Part shown: positions 44,877 to 46,493 of the stretch, piece after piece
How the letters are laid out: every line of letters begins with the position of its first letter
How positions within the stretch are numbered: the stretch's first letter is position 1
Source of the DNA: Nocardia vinacea NBRC 16497
Lineage (GTDB): Bacteria > Actinomycetota > Actinomycetes > Mycobacteriales > Mycobacteriaceae
Length of the DNA stretch: 46,493 bases
Reading direction: 5' to 3'
Assembly: GCF_000308835.1 (NCBI RefSeq)
Contig: NZ_BAGN01000404.1
Span: 1 to 46,493, forward strand
The notes under the pieces: generated by a model
The model's database searches: none
What the model was told of the DNA's origin: nothing
The model's input: the letters and a program-made list of their open reading frames with translations, nothing else
Made by a program: the position numbers and the translations under genes

Positions 44877-46415
44877 ATGTCTCGAACTCAGGTGGATCGT
44901 CCTGGTGCGGACCCACAACGCAATCCGTGGCCCGCGCTGATCGCGATGGTCGTCGGGTTCTTCCTGACCACTGCCGACATGATGATCGTCCTGGTGATCA
45001 ATCCGGTACTCCTGCGTGCACTGGATGCCAGTGTGGCGCAGGTGATCTGGGTGACCAGCGCCTATCTGCTCGCCTTCGCGGTACCGCTGCTGGCCTGCGG
45101 TCGTCTCGGTGATCGCTTCGGCCCCAAGTACATCTACCTCGCCGGACTGGCGATATTCACGCTGGCCTCGCTGTGGTGCGGGCTGTCGCAGTCCATCGGC
45201 GTGTTGATCGCCGCGCGCGTGGTGCAGGGCCTCGGCGCGGCGCTGATGACACCGCAGACCATGGCCGTGATCAGACGCACCTTCCCGGCCGAGAAGCGGG
45301 GCGCGGCGATGTCGCTGTGGGGTGCGGTGGCGGGCCTGGCCCTGCTGGTCGGACCGATCCTCGGTGGCACGCTTTCGGACGCGTTCGGGTGGCGGTGGAT
45401 CTTCTTCATCAATATCCCGATCGGGGTCGTCGGTCTGGTGCTCGGTCTGCGGTTGGTGCCGTCGCTGCCGACCAACCCGCACCGCTTCGATATCACCGGC
45501 GTAGTGCTGAGCGCCGTCGGCATGTTCCTGCTGGTGTACGGCTTGCAGGAGAGCGATATCCGGAACTGGGACACCCTCATCTGGATTTTGATCGCCGCCG
45601 GGTTGGTGGTCCTGGCGATCTTCGTGGTGACCCAGCGGCGCGGTGGCGGTGAACCGCTGCTGCCGCTGACGTTGTTCCGCGACCGCAACTTCGCGCTCGG
45701 CAACATCGCGATCGTCTCCACCGGCGCCACCGCGACGGCCGCCATGGTCCCGCTTTACTTCTACCTCGAAGTGGTGCGTGGGCTGTCCCCGACACGGGCG
45801 GCGCTGGTTTTCGCGCCGATGGCCGCCATGATGCTGGTTTTCGCGCCGATGGTCGGCAAATTCGGTGACAAGGCGCATCCACGGTTGTTCCCCCTGGTGG
45901 GTTTCACGCTCTACGCGGCGACGATTGTCGCGATGTCGCTCCTCATCCCCCGAGAGGCGCCGATCGCGTGGTTCGTCGCGGCCGGGGCGGTCAGTGGCTT
46001 CGCCAACGCGTGCACCTGGGCGCCGCTGGCGGCGACGACCACCCACAACCTCCCCGAACACCAAGCCGGGGCCGGGTCCGGGGTGTACAACGCGATGCGC
46101 CAGATCGGTTCGATGATCGGCAGTGCCGCCATCGCCGCGGCGATCACCGCGCGCATGTCCGCGCACGGCCTGGGGGAAGGCAAGATCGGGAAAGGGGGCA
46201 TGGGAGCCGACAGCATCCCCGACGCCGTCAAGGACCCACTCAGTTCGGCATTGAGCCAGGCCATGTATCTGCCCGTCGGATTCCTCGTGGCCGGCATCGT
46301 CGCGGCGCTGCTGTTCGAATCAGGGACATCACCTCGTCGCGATGCCGCCAAGACGGTGACGACCGAACCGTCGCGTCCCGCCGATGCGGTCGTGCACACG
46401 GCCGACGCGGGCTGA
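44877..46415 (+). CDS. DHA2-family MFS drug/metabolite exporter (EmrB/QacA type)
   Basis: Proton-driven inner-membrane exporter with about 14 predicted helices; 512 residues from the preferred start (an upstream ATG at 44829 would give 528). Motif A GRLGDRFGPK is at 75-84, motif C-like LVGPILGG at 157-164, followed by the DHA2-typical WRWIFFINIPIG at 172-183. The first helix starts near residue 19. The C-terminal 40 residues are polar and cytosolic. It is divergent from the HxlR regulator and close to the PKS operon, so efflux of the polyketide or of toxic intermediates is plausible, with HxlR sensing the ligand. It could equally be an unrelated multidrug pump at the cluster edge. Confidence 0.93.
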   Translation: MSRTQVDRPGADPQRNPWPALIAMVVGFFLTTADMMIVLVINPVLLRALDASVAQVIWVTSAYLLAFAVPLLACGRLGDRFGPKYIYLAGLAIFTLASLWCGLSQSIGVLIAARVVQGLGAALMTPQTMAVIRRTFPAEKRGAAMSLWGAVAGLALLVGPILGGTLSDAFGWRWIFFINIPIGVVGLVLGLRLVPSLPTNPHRFDITGVVLSAVGMFLLVYGLQESDIRNWDTLIWILIAAGLVVLAIFVVTQRRGGGEPLLPLTLFRDRNFALGNIAIVSTGATATAAMVPLYFYLEVVRGLSPTRAALVFAPMAAMMLVFAPMVGKFGDKAHPRLFPLVGFTLYAATIVAMSLLIPREAPIAWFVAAGAVSGFANACTWAPLAATTTHNLPEHQAGAGSGVYNAMRQIGSMIGSAAIAAAITARMSAHGLGEGKIGKGGMGADSIPDAVKDPLSSALSQAMYLPVGFLVAGIVAALLFESGTSPRRDAAKTVTTEPSRPADAVVHTADAG

Positions 46416-46440
46416 CTTTTCGTGGTCGGCCGAGCCGCGG

Positions 46441-46465
46441 GTCCCGTGCCCGCGACTCGCGGGAC
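46441..46465 (+). terminator. Weak hairpin after the MFS gene, possible terminator
   Basis: GTCCCG (46441-46446) and CGGGAC (46460-46465) can pair with a 13-base loop, 26 bases after the MFS stop. The stem is only 6 bp and there is no U tract, so this is tentative. The remaining bases to 46493 show no gene. Confidence 0.3.
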
Positions 46466-46493
46466 AGCGAAGATGAAGCGATCGGGTCGAACT

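Noticed and set aside
44493..46166. Minus-strand open frame of 557 codons overlapping the MFS exporter
   Set aside because: Composition is His/Arg/Gln-rich shadow protein; the exporter on the plus strand has clear MFS motifs.

Overview
This high-GC window carries most of a large cis-acyltransferase modular type I polyketide synthase (PKS) gene cluster and its right-hand boundary. High GC, actinobacterial codon use, giant PKS open reading frames, and HxlR and DHA2-type transporter neighbours point to an actinomycete. The GC level and the FadH and PaaI relatives would fit Nocardia or a relative, but genus is inference only.

Layout, left to right. (1) Positions 1-9307, plus strand: the 3' part of a PKS gene cut by the window edge: rest of an AT, then DH-KR-ACP, a full KS-AT-DH-KR-ACP module and a thioesterase (TE). 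(2) 9317-24073: the assembly-line starter protein, with loading module KSQ-AT-ACP, module 1 (KS-AT-DH-KR-ACP) and module 2 (KS-AT-DH-ER-KR-ACP). (3) 24101-30643: module 3 (KS-AT-DH-ER-KR-ACP). (4) 30670-41595: modules 4 and 5 (both KS-AT-DH-KR-ACP). (5) 41608-42132: a small hotdog-fold (PaaI-type) thioesterase. These five genes are separated by only 9-27 bases and look like one operon. A strong hairpin at 42139-42173 lies between this operon and convergent minus-strand genes: a FadH-type 2,4-dienoyl-CoA reductase (42187-44217) and an HxlR regulator (44318-44815). A 14-helix-type MFS exporter (44877-46415) diverges from the regulator across a small palindrome.

How it may work: the KSQ loading module should decarboxylate methylmalonyl to give a propionyl starter. 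Modules 1-5 extend it with malonyl, methylmalonyl, malonyl, malonyl and an uncertain unit (module 5 AT has a hybrid HASH motif). Docking peptides pass the chain 2 to 3 to 4, then presumably to the TE-bearing protein encoded upstream, so gene order is not colinear. Every visible extension module has an apparently intact DH. If the upstream protein has only the two modules seen and follows directly, the minimum product backbone is a methyl-branched C17 acid with a conjugated tetraene next to the carboxyl group and an isolated alkene near the propionyl end. No on-line hydroxyl is visible for macrolactone closure.

Most unusual points: the divergent module 5 AT; a terminal module that looks like a fully reducing module that lost its ER and has a changed KR nucleotide loop; near-duplicate docking peptides that could allow skipping or stuttering; an ER in module 2 lacking the usual loop tyrosine and carrying a loop insertion; and a FadH homologue whose catalytic tyrosine is phenylalanine. 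I found no transposon, CRISPR array, tRNA or rRNA, and no wholly new system.
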